Counted from the stretch's first letter, positions 16,856 through 24,607 are shown. The stretch: DNA of 24,745 nucleotides from M3007 sp964646615 (GCA_964646615.1 CAZYEV010000050.1:1-24745); one strand, 5' to 3'. Numbers and translations are program-made. Notes: generated by a model not told the origin, from the sequence alone.

Positions 16856-18026
16856 ATTGAAGGGTTTGTGCGATATTGATGCGATAGGCTTTCCAGGCCG
16901 GGATGAGGGCTGCGAGCAGGCCAATGGCCAGCACGATGAGCAGCAGGCCGCCTTCTTGCGTCCAGCGGAAGCCGTATTGCGCAGCCGAGAGGTGTAGTTC
17001 GCGTTCGGCGGCCTGCGAAATGGCCCATAGCCCTGCGCGGCTGATGAGCAGACTGGCCACAAAGCCGGCGGCGCAAAGCCACAGGCTCTCATAAAGAAGT
17101 AGCCGAACAATCTGCCCACGGCTGGCGCCCATAGTGCGCATGAGGGCCAGTTCGTAGCGCCGTTCTTCCAGGGCGCGATACAGGGCCACGAAAACGCTCA
17201 GCGCAGCCAGTGCCACAATGGCCCAGCCCAGCCACGTGAGCGCCTCGACGCCCACGCCCAATAGCGTCAGCAGGCGGGTAACCTCCACTTCGGGCGACAC
17301 TAATTGCATATCAGTGCTTTCGGCCACCCGGCGCGGCCACTGCACCACCGGCATCGGGCTGCGAAATTTAAACAACACCGCCGTAATTTCCGGAGCCGTT
17401 TCGGCCTCCCTTTCGGCGTGTTCGTGCATGTGCCAGACGCTTTCCAACGAACACAGGATGAGGTTGTCCACCACCTTGCCCGTGGGCGACAGAATGCCCA
17501 CCACTCGGTAAGGATGCTCGTGCGCCTCGCCCTCGCCGCCGGTGCCGTGTACGCTGAAGAACGTGCTGCCCAGCGACAGACCCAGGCGCTGCGCGGCCTT
17601 AGCACCTACAATAGCCTCAAAATCTTCCGAATACGCGCGCCCCTGGGCAAGGTTGGCGCCGTAGCGCTCCCAGTAGGCCGGTGTCGTGCCCACAATGCGA
17701 TAGCCGCCATATGAGTCGCCATAAGCCAGCGGGATGGCCTGCTCCACCAGGCGCTGCTGCATCCAGGGGCGGGCTTCATCGTAGCGGATATTGCCCGTTG
17801 GGGCATCTATCTGATACACGGCTGACAGGATGAGCTGCAGCGGGCTGCCTTTGGCGCCCATAACCAGGTCAATACCCTCGATATTGGCCTCAAACTGCTG
17901 GCGCACCTGCTCACTCAGCAGGATAAGCAGGGAGATAATGGCTACGCCAGCGCTCAGCAGCACCCAGCTTAAGAGCGCATTTAGCGGGCGGTGTGTCAGG
18001 TTCTTACGAGCAATGTAATGGATCAT
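16848..18026 (-). CDS. FtsX/MacB-like ABC transporter permease with His-rich periplasmic loop
   Basis: The 392-residue product has one N-terminal transmembrane helix (about 17-38) and a large periplasmic domain (about 40-260). Three C-terminal helices follow (about 265-285, 312-330 and 360-380), with the FtsX signature YELALMRTMGASRGQIVRLLLYE (291-313). This is the LolC/MacB topology, which usually performs mechanotransmission or extraction from the inner membrane rather than classical import. The periplasmic domain carries His160, His169 and His171 (GEAHEHPY), and His199, His201 and His203 (WHMHEHAE), suggesting metal binding. The gene overlaps the ATPase gene by 4 nt (ATGA) and the DUF3299-like gene by 8 nt, so the three form a tight operon. 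Confidence 0.9.
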   Translation of the reverse strand: MIHYIARKNLTHRPLNALLSWVLLSAGVAIISLLILLSEQVRQQFEANIEGIDLVMGAKGSPLQLILSAVYQIDAPTGNIRYDEARPWMQQRLVEQAIPLAYGDSYGGYRIVGTTPAYWERYGANLAQGRAYSEDFEAIVGAKAAQRLGLSLGSTFFSVHGTGGEGEAHEHPYRVVGILSPTGKVVDNLILCSLESVWHMHEHAEREAETAPEITAVLFKFRSPMPVVQWPRRVAESTDMQLVSPEVEVTRLLTLLGVGVEALTWLGWAIVALAALSVFVALYRALEERRYELALMRTMGASRGQIVRLLLYESLWLCAAGFVASLLISRAGLWAISQAAERELHLSAAQYGFRWTQEGGLLLIVLAIGLLAALIPAWKAYRINIAQTLQYA

Positions 18027-18652
18027 GACAGGCGAACGCTTTGCGTAAACAAATCTTTGAGGCGTTGGTCGTGCGACACCACAACGAGGCTCGCTCCGGC
18101 CTGACGGGCCTGCTGGAGCAACAAGTCGGCCACCGTACGCGCATTTTCATCGTCCAGACTGGACGTCGGCTCATCGGCCAGTAGCACCGCCGGATCGTTC
18201 ATCAGCGCGCGAGCAATAGCCGCCCGTTGTTGTTGGCCCACACTGAGCTGGTGGGGCTTTCGGTGGACATATGGGCCGATGTCTAAGCGTTCGAGCAGTT
18301 GCCGGGCTTTGGCGCGGTCTTTCTTTCCAGTGGCTAACCAGCCAGCGACCACTAAGTTTTCCAGCACATCAATAGAGGCAATGAAATGCGGCTGCTGAAA
18401 GACCAGGCCAATTCGCTGACCGCGAAAGCGGTCTAAGGCGCGCCCGCGCAAGGTAGCCAGGTTAACGCTGTCAATCCAGATTTCACCTCCGTGCGGCGCC
18501 AGCAAGCCGGCCAGCAGGTGCAGCAGGGTCGTCTTGCCCTTGCCCGATTGGCCAGTGATGAGCAGGCCCTGACCCGCCTCACAGGTCAGATCGGGAAATC
18601 GAAACGCCGTGTCGGCGTTGTAGGCAAAATGTAAATGGTGTGTGCGAAGCAT
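18023..18652 (-). CDS. ABC transporter ATP-binding protein, LolD/MacB-type
   Basis: The 209-residue product is a compact nucleotide-binding subunit. It has Walker A GQSGKGKT (34-41), Q-loop FQQPHF (85-90), the ABC signature LSVGQQQR (136-143), Walker B VLLADEPTSSLD (156-167) and the H-loop SHD (193-195). All catalytic elements are intact. The short length and LFQ/SVGQQQR style fit the LolD/MacB/FtsE clade that pairs with FtsX-like permeases. The stop overlaps the permease start by 4 nt, so the two are a matched pair. The gene starts after a 463-bp stretch without genes. The nearest -7-like sequence is TTTCTTTG at 18720-18727, one mismatch from consensus. Confidence 0.94.
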   Translation of the reverse strand: MLRTHHLHFAYNADTAFRFPDLTCEAGQGLLITGQSGKGKTTLLHLLAGLLAPHGGEIWIDSVNLATLRGRALDRFRGQRIGLVFQQPHFIASIDVLENLVVAGWLATGKKDRAKARQLLERLDIGPYVHRKPHQLSVGQQQRAAIARALMNDPAVLLADEPTSSLDDENARTVADLLLQQARQAGASLVVVSHDQRLKDLFTQSVRLS

Positions 18653-19115
18653 AGCTGTAAGCCCTTGAGGGAATTAATTGGTTAATGCTAAAAGGCCGTT
18701 TTTTGGCCTTTGGTTGCGCGCAAAGAAACGCACGCAGCAGTAAGTTCTTTTGAAAGACCGACACTGGAGCACTTTTGCAGCAGCCAACGCTTTTTTTGTT
18801 GGAAAATACCGGGCCGGCGTTGTTGCAACGCCGCCCGGCGGTATCAAAACTCAAACTGTCTTTCAAATGCGGAAATGGACGGCGGACATCCGTCGCGGGC
18901 GCCTCTCTTACGCAAGAAGCATAGCTGTCTTGCCGGCGTTCGGAGCACCTAACGGCGCTGCTTTGAGCAGTCTAACTCGAAGTAGGATGGTCCTGTGAAC
19001 GGATGATGTTGGATAAAGCGGTATGCCCTCAGCCTGCGCTGCTTCTGCGCCGACATCGGCGGCAAAAACAAGGCAGGGTGTTGGAGCAATACGTTTCCGA
19101 GCGGAAAACAAAGGT
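18653..19115. other. Unassigned region between the His/Cys-rich gene and the ABC operon
   Basis: This 463-bp interval separates two minus-strand genes of the presumed metal locus. Short ORFs exist on both strands but none has recognisable family features. A long imperfect GC stem-loop occupies 18806-18844 (arms starting ATACCGGGCC and ending CCCGGCGGTAT); on the minus strand it is followed by TTTT. A 7-bp stem (AAAGGCC/GGCCTTT) lies near 18688-18710. The stem-loops may end the His/Cys-rich gene transcript, or the interval may be a structured 5' leader of the ABC operon. No known riboswitch core was recognised. Confidence 0.4.
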
Positions 19116-19466
19116 TTATCCAACCACAGGTGGGCCCCGCGGGGCTGGTACAAAGGAAGGCGCTTCGTAGGCGAAATCGGTGTCGGCAAGCAGCAACGTG
19201 CTCAGCGCTACCGCCGGCGGGGCCACAATGCCAGGGGCATTCTCCGGCATCGAAGCAGCCATGACCGACAGCACGCACAGCAAACAGTCGTGAGTGGTGT
19301 AGCGTTCGTCGTGCCAGTGCCGTTCGCCTGTCGAGGCTTTGCATGCTAAAGCCCGCTCATGCCCATGGTGCGCCCAAAAGTGGTGCACCTCTCCGGCGCC
19401 TATGCGCACCAGAAAAAGCAACAGGAAGAATTCTCCTGCCCATCTTCGGGTCGAAGCAGAGCACAT
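19116..19466 (-). CDS. Small His/Cys-rich exported or membrane protein, candidate metal-binding
   Basis: The 116-residue product starts with a basic and hydrophobic stretch (TRRWAGEFFLLLFLVRIGAG, about 6-25) that could be a signal peptide or a membrane anchor. A dense set of potential metal ligands follows: VHHFWAHHGH (27-36), Cys42, RHWH (49-52) and THDCLLC (58-64). It ends in APRGPPVVG. The pattern recalls short DUF2946-like exported proteins encoded near TonB receptors or metal ABC genes, but I cannot name a family. The ATG at 19466 is chosen because a perfect TACCTTTG box lies 9 nt upstream; a TTG at 19478 would overlap that box. It is first in the locus, like the periplasmic zinc-binding PA4063/ZrgA, although I see no homology to those. 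Confidence 0.65.
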   Translation of the reverse strand: MCSASTRRWAGEFFLLLFLVRIGAGEVHHFWAHHGHERALACKASTGERHWHDERYTTHDCLLCVLSVMAASMPENAPGIVAPPAVALSTLLLADTDFAYEAPSFVPAPRGPPVVG

Positions 19467-19475
19467 CACCACCCA

Positions 19476-19483
19476 CAAAGGTA
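19476..19483 (-). promoter_or_regulatory. -7 promoter box TACCTTTG for the His/Cys-rich gene
   Basis: TACCTTTG on the minus strand matches TAnnTTTG exactly and lies 9 nt before the ATG at 19466. It sets the start codon and predicts a leader of only a few bases. A TTTC about 21 nt further upstream is a poor candidate for the -33 element. Confidence 0.6.
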
Positions 19484-19530
19484 AGCCACATACCCTTTTT
19501 AGAGAAACCAGGCATCAAAAGGGCAACTGC

Positions 19531-19538
19531 TATCTTTG
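19531..19538 (+). promoter_or_regulatory. -7 promoter box TATCTTTG for the AAA-ATPase-like gene
   Basis: TATCTTTG is a perfect Bacteroidota -7 element, 17 nt before the ATG at 19556. It excludes translation from the in-frame upstream ATG at 19343, which would lie before the promoter. It faces away from the minus-strand box at 19476-19483, so the intervening ~50 bp hold two divergent promoters. Confidence 0.65.
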
Positions 19539-19555
19539 CCCGCAAACGCGGAGTC

Positions 19556-21109
19556 ATGGCGCACAAACTGCCCATTGAGATACAGGACTTCCGGACACTC
19601 ATCACGGAGGGCTACAAGTACGTGGACAAGACTCGATATATTCATCAGTTGGCCACGATGGGCAAGGCGTATTTTCTGTCGCGCCCTCGCCGCTTTGGTA
19701 AGTCCCTGACCATTTCGACCCTGCGGGAGTTGTACTCGGGTAGTCGGGAACTGTTCCGAGGCCTGTGGATAGAAGACAGATGGGATTGGAACAAGAAGCA
19801 TCCGGTGGTGCGCTTAACGCTAACAGGCATTGGCTTTCCCAGCGTAGGACTGGAGGCAGCGCTGCACTATGCTCTTAACAAAGTCCTGGCCGAATACGAT
19901 ATTGCTCGGCCAGAGGAGGGCTCTGCTGCTCAGAAATTCGATTATTTGCTCAATGTATTGGCGGATAGAGGCGAAAAAGTTGTCGTGCTTATTGATGAAT
20001 ACGACGCGCCCATTGTACACTATCTGGGAAAGGACATCGAGCTGGCGCGTCGAAACCGCGACGAGTTGCGGGAGTTTTACACGGTGTTGAAAAATAACGA
20101 CCACTTATTGGAGCTGGTCTTCATCACCGGCGTGAGCAAGTTTGCGAAGGTGGGCATCTTTTCGGGCCTGAACAACCTGCGCGACATCACCATGCACCCG
20201 CAATACGCCACCATGCTGGGCTACACCCAGGCGGAGTTGGAGGCCAATTTTGAGAAGGAAATTGCCCAAACGGCAGATTACCTCAATCTGACGCGCGAGC
20301 AGTTGCTGGAACAGCTGCGCCTCTGGTACAACGGCTACCGCTTCCATGCCCGCGCAGAGACGATGTACAATCCGGTATCGGTGAACCTGTTCTTCGATAT
20401 GCAGGAGTTTGGTAACTACTGGTTTGCCACCGGCACGCCGACGTTTTTGATCCAGCTGCTCAAGGAACAGGGCGTGTACGACGTGGGCATGCAGCATGTC
20501 AATGCCAGCGGGTTTGACACGTTTGAACTGGACAACCTCAAATTGTCGGCCATTCTGTACCAGACGGGCTACCTGACGATTACGGGCGTGGACGAGGAGG
20601 GCTTGCTGACGCTGGACTACCCCAACAAAGAGGTGCGCGACTCGATGCTGCAGCAGTTGCTGGAGGCCTTTGTGGGTGTGGAGGTAGAGAGGAGCACCAG
20701 CACGGCCATTGAGTTGCAGCGGGCATTTGAGGCGGGCGATTTGGAGCGGGTGTTTCGGCTGTTGCGCAGTGTATTTGGCGGTGTGCCGTACTGGCTGCAC
20801 GAGAAGTGGCCGGAGCGTTTTTTCCACGCCAGCATTTTTCTGCTGTTTCGGTACATGGGTGTTCGGGCGCACAGCGAGGTATGCACATCGGAGGGTCGGA
20901 TGGACTGTGCGGTGGAGACGTCGGGTCGGGTGTACATTTTGGAGTTCAAGTTGGACGAGCCGGCGGAGGTGACGTTGGAGCAGATACGGCAGCGGCGCTA
21001 CTACGAGGCGTGGTGGCATTTGGGCAAGCCGGTGGTGGGTGTGGGTGTGGAGTTGTCGAGTCAGCGGCGCAACGTGGAGCGCTGGGTGGCCGAGGAAATG
21101 AGGGTGTGA
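19556..21109 (+). CDS. AAA-ATPase-like / PD-(D/E)XK nuclease domain protein (DUF1703 type)
   Basis: The 517-residue product starts MAHKLPIEIQDFRTLITEGYKYVDKT, the usual opening of this family. Walker A-like RPRRFGKS (43-50) and Walker B VVLIDEYD (143-150) mark the N-terminal AAA-ATPase-like domain. The C-terminal DUF1703 domain is a PD-(D/E)XK nuclease-like fold with Asp450, Glu463 and Lys465 (RMDCAV…LEFK). These proteins are abundant and often multi-copy in Bacteroidota and other anaerobes. Their function is unsettled, and links to mobile elements or defence have been suggested. All key motifs appear intact. The longer open frame from 19343 contains low-complexity sequence and lies upstream of the promoter box. 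Base composition rises along the gene: sampled lines give about 42-53% GC before 20000 and 60-63% after 20700. Confidence 0.92.
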   Translation: MAHKLPIEIQDFRTLITEGYKYVDKTRYIHQLATMGKAYFLSRPRRFGKSLTISTLRELYSGSRELFRGLWIEDRWDWNKKHPVVRLTLTGIGFPSVGLEAALHYALNKVLAEYDIARPEEGSAAQKFDYLLNVLADRGEKVVVLIDEYDAPIVHYLGKDIELARRNRDELREFYTVLKNNDHLLELVFITGVSKFAKVGIFSGLNNLRDITMHPQYATMLGYTQAELEANFEKEIAQTADYLNLTREQLLEQLRLWYNGYRFHARAETMYNPVSVNLFFDMQEFGNYWFATGTPTFLIQLLKEQGVYDVGMQHVNASGFDTFELDNLKLSAILYQTGYLTITGVDEEGLLTLDYPNKEVRDSMLQQLLEAFVGVEVERSTSTAIELQRAFEAGDLERVFRLLRSVFGGVPYWLHEKWPERFFHASIFLLFRYMGVRAHSEVCTSEGRMDCAVETSGRVYILEFKLDEPAEVTLEQIRQRRYYEAWWHLGKPVVGVGVELSSQRRNVERWVAEEMRV

Positions 21110-21320
21110 GGGCTGCTTCGTTAAGGCGTTTCTGCCATAAAGGCAAATTCGCCTGAGAATGCTGCTCACACACTTCTGAACTTGCCTGCGAGGACGGGTG
21201 TCAGGGCTTCTTTCGCATGCTGGATAGACACCTATCCCAATTGAAAGGATCATGCGCGACGCCAGCGTTGCAGGCAAAGTACAGCGGTCTGTTCGAATGG
21301 TATAAACAACAGCGCAGGTG
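21110..21320. other. Short convergent intergenic region
   Basis: These 211 bp lie between the ends of the AAA-ATPase-like gene and the M14 peptidase gene. I see no T-tract terminator and no ORF of interest. Confidence 0.4.
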
Positions 21321-23198
21321 CTAACGAGGCTGAAGAATGTCGAAAGACTGCATCTTATCGGGCGGCACCAGGGGTAGTGTTGTCGGCTGCAGCACCCTAC
21401 CCACAGGATATAATCGGTGTGTGGGTTCGTACCATGGCGAGCGCCGATAGACCCAGTCCAGCTGTTTGCGCGCGTCAGCGGCAAATTCGGGGTCGTTCTT
21501 TTTGAGTTCCTCTAATTCAGCGCGTACCGCCGGAGTTTGGCGCAAAAAGTCGGCGGCCAGGTCTTCAAATACATAAGCAGAAAAGTACTCCTTCTGCATG
21601 AGGATGGGGTCGAAGAAGTTCCACGCAAACCAGGAGTCAGGAGCATGCGGCTCGAGCGTTTCGACGATATAGCGATTAGCCGGTTGGTTGGTCAAGACAA
21701 CATAGTCCCCTTTCCGGAAAAGGTGCTGGCGCTTTTGAGCCATTACGCGCACATTGTGGTGATAGTAATGGCCTTCCCATTCGTTGCGATTGCGGAAGGA
21801 GTCAATGCGGTACATTTCCACCTCGAGCAGCACATCCTCGCTCAAGCGTTCCATTTGAACCTTATTCAATCTAAGTCGGCCAATGACGTTTTCCCACGCT
21901 TGCGGGAGGAGGTAAGCCCACGGTTTGGTAACCGTCAGGGCCGGCACAAAGGTGTTGTAGTAGGGAATGTCGCGCTCCCACGTTTCGGATCGGTCATAGT
22001 AGAGGCGCGGCAGCCCCGATACCTCAGAGGGCTTGTATTTGGCTGCATAGCCTTTGAAACGGAAGGAGTCGCGTTGCGTTCGGTCCATGCGCCAGTCTAA
22101 GACGAACTCTTTTTTGTTCAAGGTGCGTTCAAGGGCTTCGGCGCGGGCTTTGGCCAATGCATCACCGTGCTCGTGCAGGAAGGCAATCGTTTCCTCAAGG
22201 AATGCCTGTGTGCTGCGCAGGCGGTCGGCAAACGGCTTGAGCATGTGCGTTTCGGGCATAAAGCCAATGGCATTCCACATGGCTGCGTAGCCGGTAGAGA
22301 AGCGACCGTAGTCGCAAAAGCCCCACAGTCCCTGGTCGGGTGTTTCACCCGGGCCATCCACGTAGGGGCACATTTCCCAGCCGCGGCGCGCCATGCGGGC
22401 GTACAGGTCGGGCAGCATCGTTTTCTGCAGGAATTCGCCCAGAGGAGCCTCCAGCTTATTGTGTTGGGTGGCAATGAGCGTCATGGTGTACGGATAGTCG
22501 GCGCCATTACTGGTGTGGGTGTCCACAAAGACGTCGGGGCGCCAATAGCTGAATATCTGGTTGAACGTCTGGGCGTTGCGCGAGTCGCATTTGATAAAGT
22601 CTCGATTGAGGTCGTAGTTGCGGTCATTGCCGCGAAAACCATACGCTTCCGGCCCGTTCTGGTTGGCCCGGCTGAAGGAGCCGCGACGGAGGCAGCCATC
22701 CACATTATAGATCGGTATGACCACGAGTACCGTATTTTCCAACAATCGCAGGCGTTCGGGCTGCGTCAGGAAGTCGCGCAGCAGCAGCAGGGTAGCATCA
22801 ATGCCTTCTGGCTCTCCTGGGTGTATGCCGTTGTTGATGAAAAGAATGCGCTTGCCTGCCTTTCGCAGGCTGTTGGCCTCGAAGTCGCCGCTTGTGGAGA
22901 GCACTGCTGTGTGCAGCGGATAGTAGCTATCCGTAGTTCCTTCTGCCTTGAGCCGAAAAATATGCGGAAAGGCCTTAGCCATTTTCTCGTAGCAGGCTAT
23001 GGCCTCGTCGTACGTAACGGTCTGGTTGGGGTTGGTCTCGAACGGAATGCGGAAAAGTGGTTCGTCCATAACAGCGGAGGATTTGGGTTTGAATGCGGTG
23101 CAGGCGGTCAGGAGCAGCAGTGCTCCCCCAACCAACGCGAAGGAAACGGGTTTTGAAAAAGTGGCAAAGAAGCGCCGAGGAAAAAACAGAAAAAGCAT
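21321..23198 (-). CDS. M14 family zinc carboxypeptidase lipoprotein
   Basis: The 625-residue product has a lipoprotein signal peptide ending in the lipobox LLTAC (Cys33), so it is probably membrane-anchored in the envelope. The M14 zinc site is complete: HPGE (His126, Glu129) and VDTH (His228). The DLNRDF segment carries a substrate-binding Arg (Arg199) and FMPETH gives the catalytic Glu316. The family removes C-terminal residues from peptides or trims peptidoglycan peptides. The long C-terminal half (about 340-625) is a non-catalytic extension typical of Bacteroidota M14 lipoproteins. The ATG at 23198 lies 5 nt after a perfect TATCTTTG box. The gene is monocistronic and divergent from the rhomboid gene. 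Confidence 0.92.
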   Translation of the reverse strand: MLFLFFPRRFFATFSKPVSFALVGGALLLLTACTAFKPKSSAVMDEPLFRIPFETNPNQTVTYDEAIACYEKMAKAFPHIFRLKAEGTTDSYYPLHTAVLSTSGDFEANSLRKAGKRILFINNGIHPGEPEGIDATLLLLRDFLTQPERLRLLENTVLVVIPIYNVDGCLRRGSFSRANQNGPEAYGFRGNDRNYDLNRDFIKCDSRNAQTFNQIFSYWRPDVFVDTHTSNGADYPYTMTLIATQHNKLEAPLGEFLQKTMLPDLYARMARRGWEMCPYVDGPGETPDQGLWGFCDYGRFSTGYAAMWNAIGFMPETHMLKPFADRLRSTQAFLEETIAFLHEHGDALAKARAEALERTLNKKEFVLDWRMDRTQRDSFRFKGYAAKYKPSEVSGLPRLYYDRSETWERDIPYYNTFVPALTVTKPWAYLLPQAWENVIGRLRLNKVQMERLSEDVLLEVEMYRIDSFRNRNEWEGHYYHHNVRVMAQKRQHLFRKGDYVVLTNQPANRYIVETLEPHAPDSWFAWNFFDPILMQKEYFSAYVFEDLAADFLRQTPAVRAELEELKKNDPEFAADARKQLDWVYRRSPWYEPTHRLYPVGRVLQPTTLPLVPPDKMQSFDILQPR

Positions 23199-23203
23199 GC
23201 CGG

Positions 23204-23211
23204 CAAAGATA
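23204..23211 (-). promoter_or_regulatory. -7 promoter box TATCTTTG for the M14 peptidase gene
   Basis: TATCTTTG on the minus strand is an exact TAnnTTTG match. The spacer to the ATG is CCGGC, identical to that of the cytochrome c gene, giving the shared string TTTGCCGGCATG. Transcription would start at or very near the ATG. Confidence 0.65.
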
Positions 23212-23376
23212 GGGCCCTCGCGGTGCCAGCTGTTTGCCTCGGCAAGGAGGGTGCAGGTCGTCAGAAGGATAGGCCAAGGTTGACCTTCTGAGGCAAGTCC
23301 TTTTATCCTGACACATTTTAAATGCGATTGCCCTGCTCGGATTGGGCCTCCGAAAACCTTGACTGGCCAGATGTGT

Positions 23377-23384
23377 TACCTTTG
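23377..23384 (+). promoter_or_regulatory. -7 promoter box TACCTTTG for the rhomboid gene
   Basis: TACCTTTG matches TAnnTTTG exactly and lies 14 nt before the ATG at 23399. A TTG at 23359-23361 is 15 nt upstream, shorter than the usual spacing of about 19-21 nt, so the -33 element is uncertain. Confidence 0.6.
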
Positions 23385-23398
23385 CCTACTTTCTTGCT

Positions 23399-24175
23399 AT
23401 GTTTTTCGCATCCGACCAGGATACTGTAGCGCCCACCGGGCGGCATTTGTTGGACAGCCTGCGCTTTCCGGCGGGTTTGGTGGCGTTCCTGTGGTTAGTG
23501 CATGCGTATTTTTATCTGTCCCACATAGACCCGGGCGAGTACGGCATCTTGCCGCGTCGTCTGTCATGGATACGTGGGGTAGTTACCGCTCCATTAGTGC
23601 ACGGCAGCTGGGAACACCTGATGTCGAACAGCGTGCCGCTTTTCGTCCTCACCGCTCTGACGCTCTATTTCTACCGGCGCGTAGCTATACGCGCTTTCTG
23701 GCTCATTTACTTCATGACCGGCTTAGCGGTGTGGCTGCTGGGGCGCTCGGTCATTCACATTGGCGCCAGTGGCGTTGTTTATGGACTGGTGGCGTTTATT
23801 TTCTGGAATGGTATCTTCCGTCGCAGCGCCCGCTCTATCATTCTCGCGCTCGTCGTGCTGATGCTTTACAGCGGTATGTTTTTGGGCATCCTGCCCGACC
23901 AGGAGGGTATCTCCTGGGAAAGCCACCTGCTCGGCAGCCTCTCAGGCATCTTCGCCGCATTCTGGTTCAAAGGAGAACTCGAGGATGACGAGGTTGAACA
24001 CCGACGCCCATGGAACGAAACTGACGAAGACAAACAGCCCTTTCTCCCACGCGGTATCTTTGATAAAACAAAAGCCCAGCGGGCTTTAGAAGCCGAAGAA
24101 GAAGCCCGCCGTCGTCAACAAGAGCGCAAGGACGACCTGTGGCCTCCCTTCTGGAACAGCACCTGGAGCGCCTGA
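23399..24175 (+). CDS. Rhomboid family intramembrane serine protease
   Basis: The 258-residue product has about six hydrophobic segments between residues 22 and 195. The motif HGSWEHLMSN (68-77), the catalytic Ser124 in HIGASGVVYG and the catalytic His176 in SWESHLLGS together define a rhomboid active site. It is an inner-membrane protease that cleaves transmembrane segments of other proteins. A charged cytoplasmic tail (about 195-258, with EAEEEARRRQQERKDD) is longer than in minimal rhomboids. The ATG at 23399 is supported by the TACCTTTG box. It is convergent with the beta-barrel gene, with only 2 nt between the stop codons. The substrate is unknown. Confidence 0.93.
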   Translation: MFFASDQDTVAPTGRHLLDSLRFPAGLVAFLWLVHAYFYLSHIDPGEYGILPRRLSWIRGVVTAPLVHGSWEHLMSNSVPLFVLTALTLYFYRRVAIRAFWLIYFMTGLAVWLLGRSVIHIGASGVVYGLVAFIFWNGIFRRSARSIILALVVLMLYSGMFLGILPDQEGISWESHLLGSLSGIFAAFWFKGELEDDEVEHRRPWNETDEDKQPFLPRGIFDKTKAQRALEAEEEARRRQQERKDDLWPPFWNSTWSA

Positions 24176-24177
24176 CC

Positions 24178-24607
24178 TCAGAGCCGATAGGAAAGCCCAA
24201 GCGCAAAGGCAACCATAGAATTATGGCTGTATCCAAACGTTCCGGAAGTAGAGTAGACACTGCCCTCTGAATGGTACGTAAAAATCAACGGTGCTGGCTG
24301 TGGCCCCACCGGAAGACGCACCGAAAGGCATCCATATAAGGAAACCCTATCGGACAGGGACCTCGTGATGGCTCCACTGGAAAACAGGTAGGCCGTAGCA
24401 GCATGGCGGTTACGAAAGTCCTCTTTGATCTCCTCGTCTATTCCAATTTCTACGTGGCCCTCCATGCTCGACAGGTAAGCCATGCTGAGTCCAGCGCTGG
24501 CCAGGAAATTCGTGCGCTTTTCAGGGAAAAAATGTTGCGAAAAGTAAACATCCAACACCGACGCACGGTCCGGAAACGTCAGACGAAACCTCCCGCCCGA
24601 TACCCAC
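24178..24607 (-). CDS. C-terminal fragment of an outer-membrane beta-barrel protein (5' end cut by adapter)
   Basis: About 143 genomic residues remain. Amphipathic strands alternate with polar turns (FRLTFPDRASVLDVYF, NFLASAGLSMAYLSS, SLYGCLSVRLPVG, GYSHNSMVAFALGLSYRL). The chain ends in the hydrophobic/aromatic strand typical of outer-membrane beta-barrels. No specific family is recognised. The open frame continues to 24624, but its first residues (MCIRD…) come from Nextera adapter sequence, so the true N-terminus is absent from this contig. Convergent with the rhomboid gene. Confidence 0.7.

Noticed and set aside
18646..18928. 13-base repeat GAAGCATAGCTGT at 18646-18658 and 18916-18928
   Set aside because: By rough expectation a 24.7-kb window holds several 13-base repeats by chance. 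No longer duplication surrounds it.
18750..18998. 82-residue + strand ORF and the overlapping minus-strand ORFs at 18908-19189 and 18949-19344
   Set aside because: No recognisable domains; the two minus-strand ORFs overlap the better supported His/Cys-rich gene in other frames.
20105..21484. 459-residue minus-strand ORF opposite the AAA-ATPase-like gene
   Set aside because: It is the antisense shadow of a clear coding gene, His/Leu/Gln-rich, with no motifs.
24071..24087. AAAGCCC/GGGCTTT hairpin near the end of the rhomboid gene
   Set aside because: It lies inside coding sequence about 90 bases before the stop and has no T-tract, so it is unlikely to be a terminator.
1..24607. CRISPR arrays, tRNA or rRNA genes, insertion sequences
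   Set aside because: No regularly spaced direct repeats, no tRNA- or rRNA-like segments and no transposase genes were seen on reading. A tRNAscan/Infernal run would be needed to exclude RNA genes fully.
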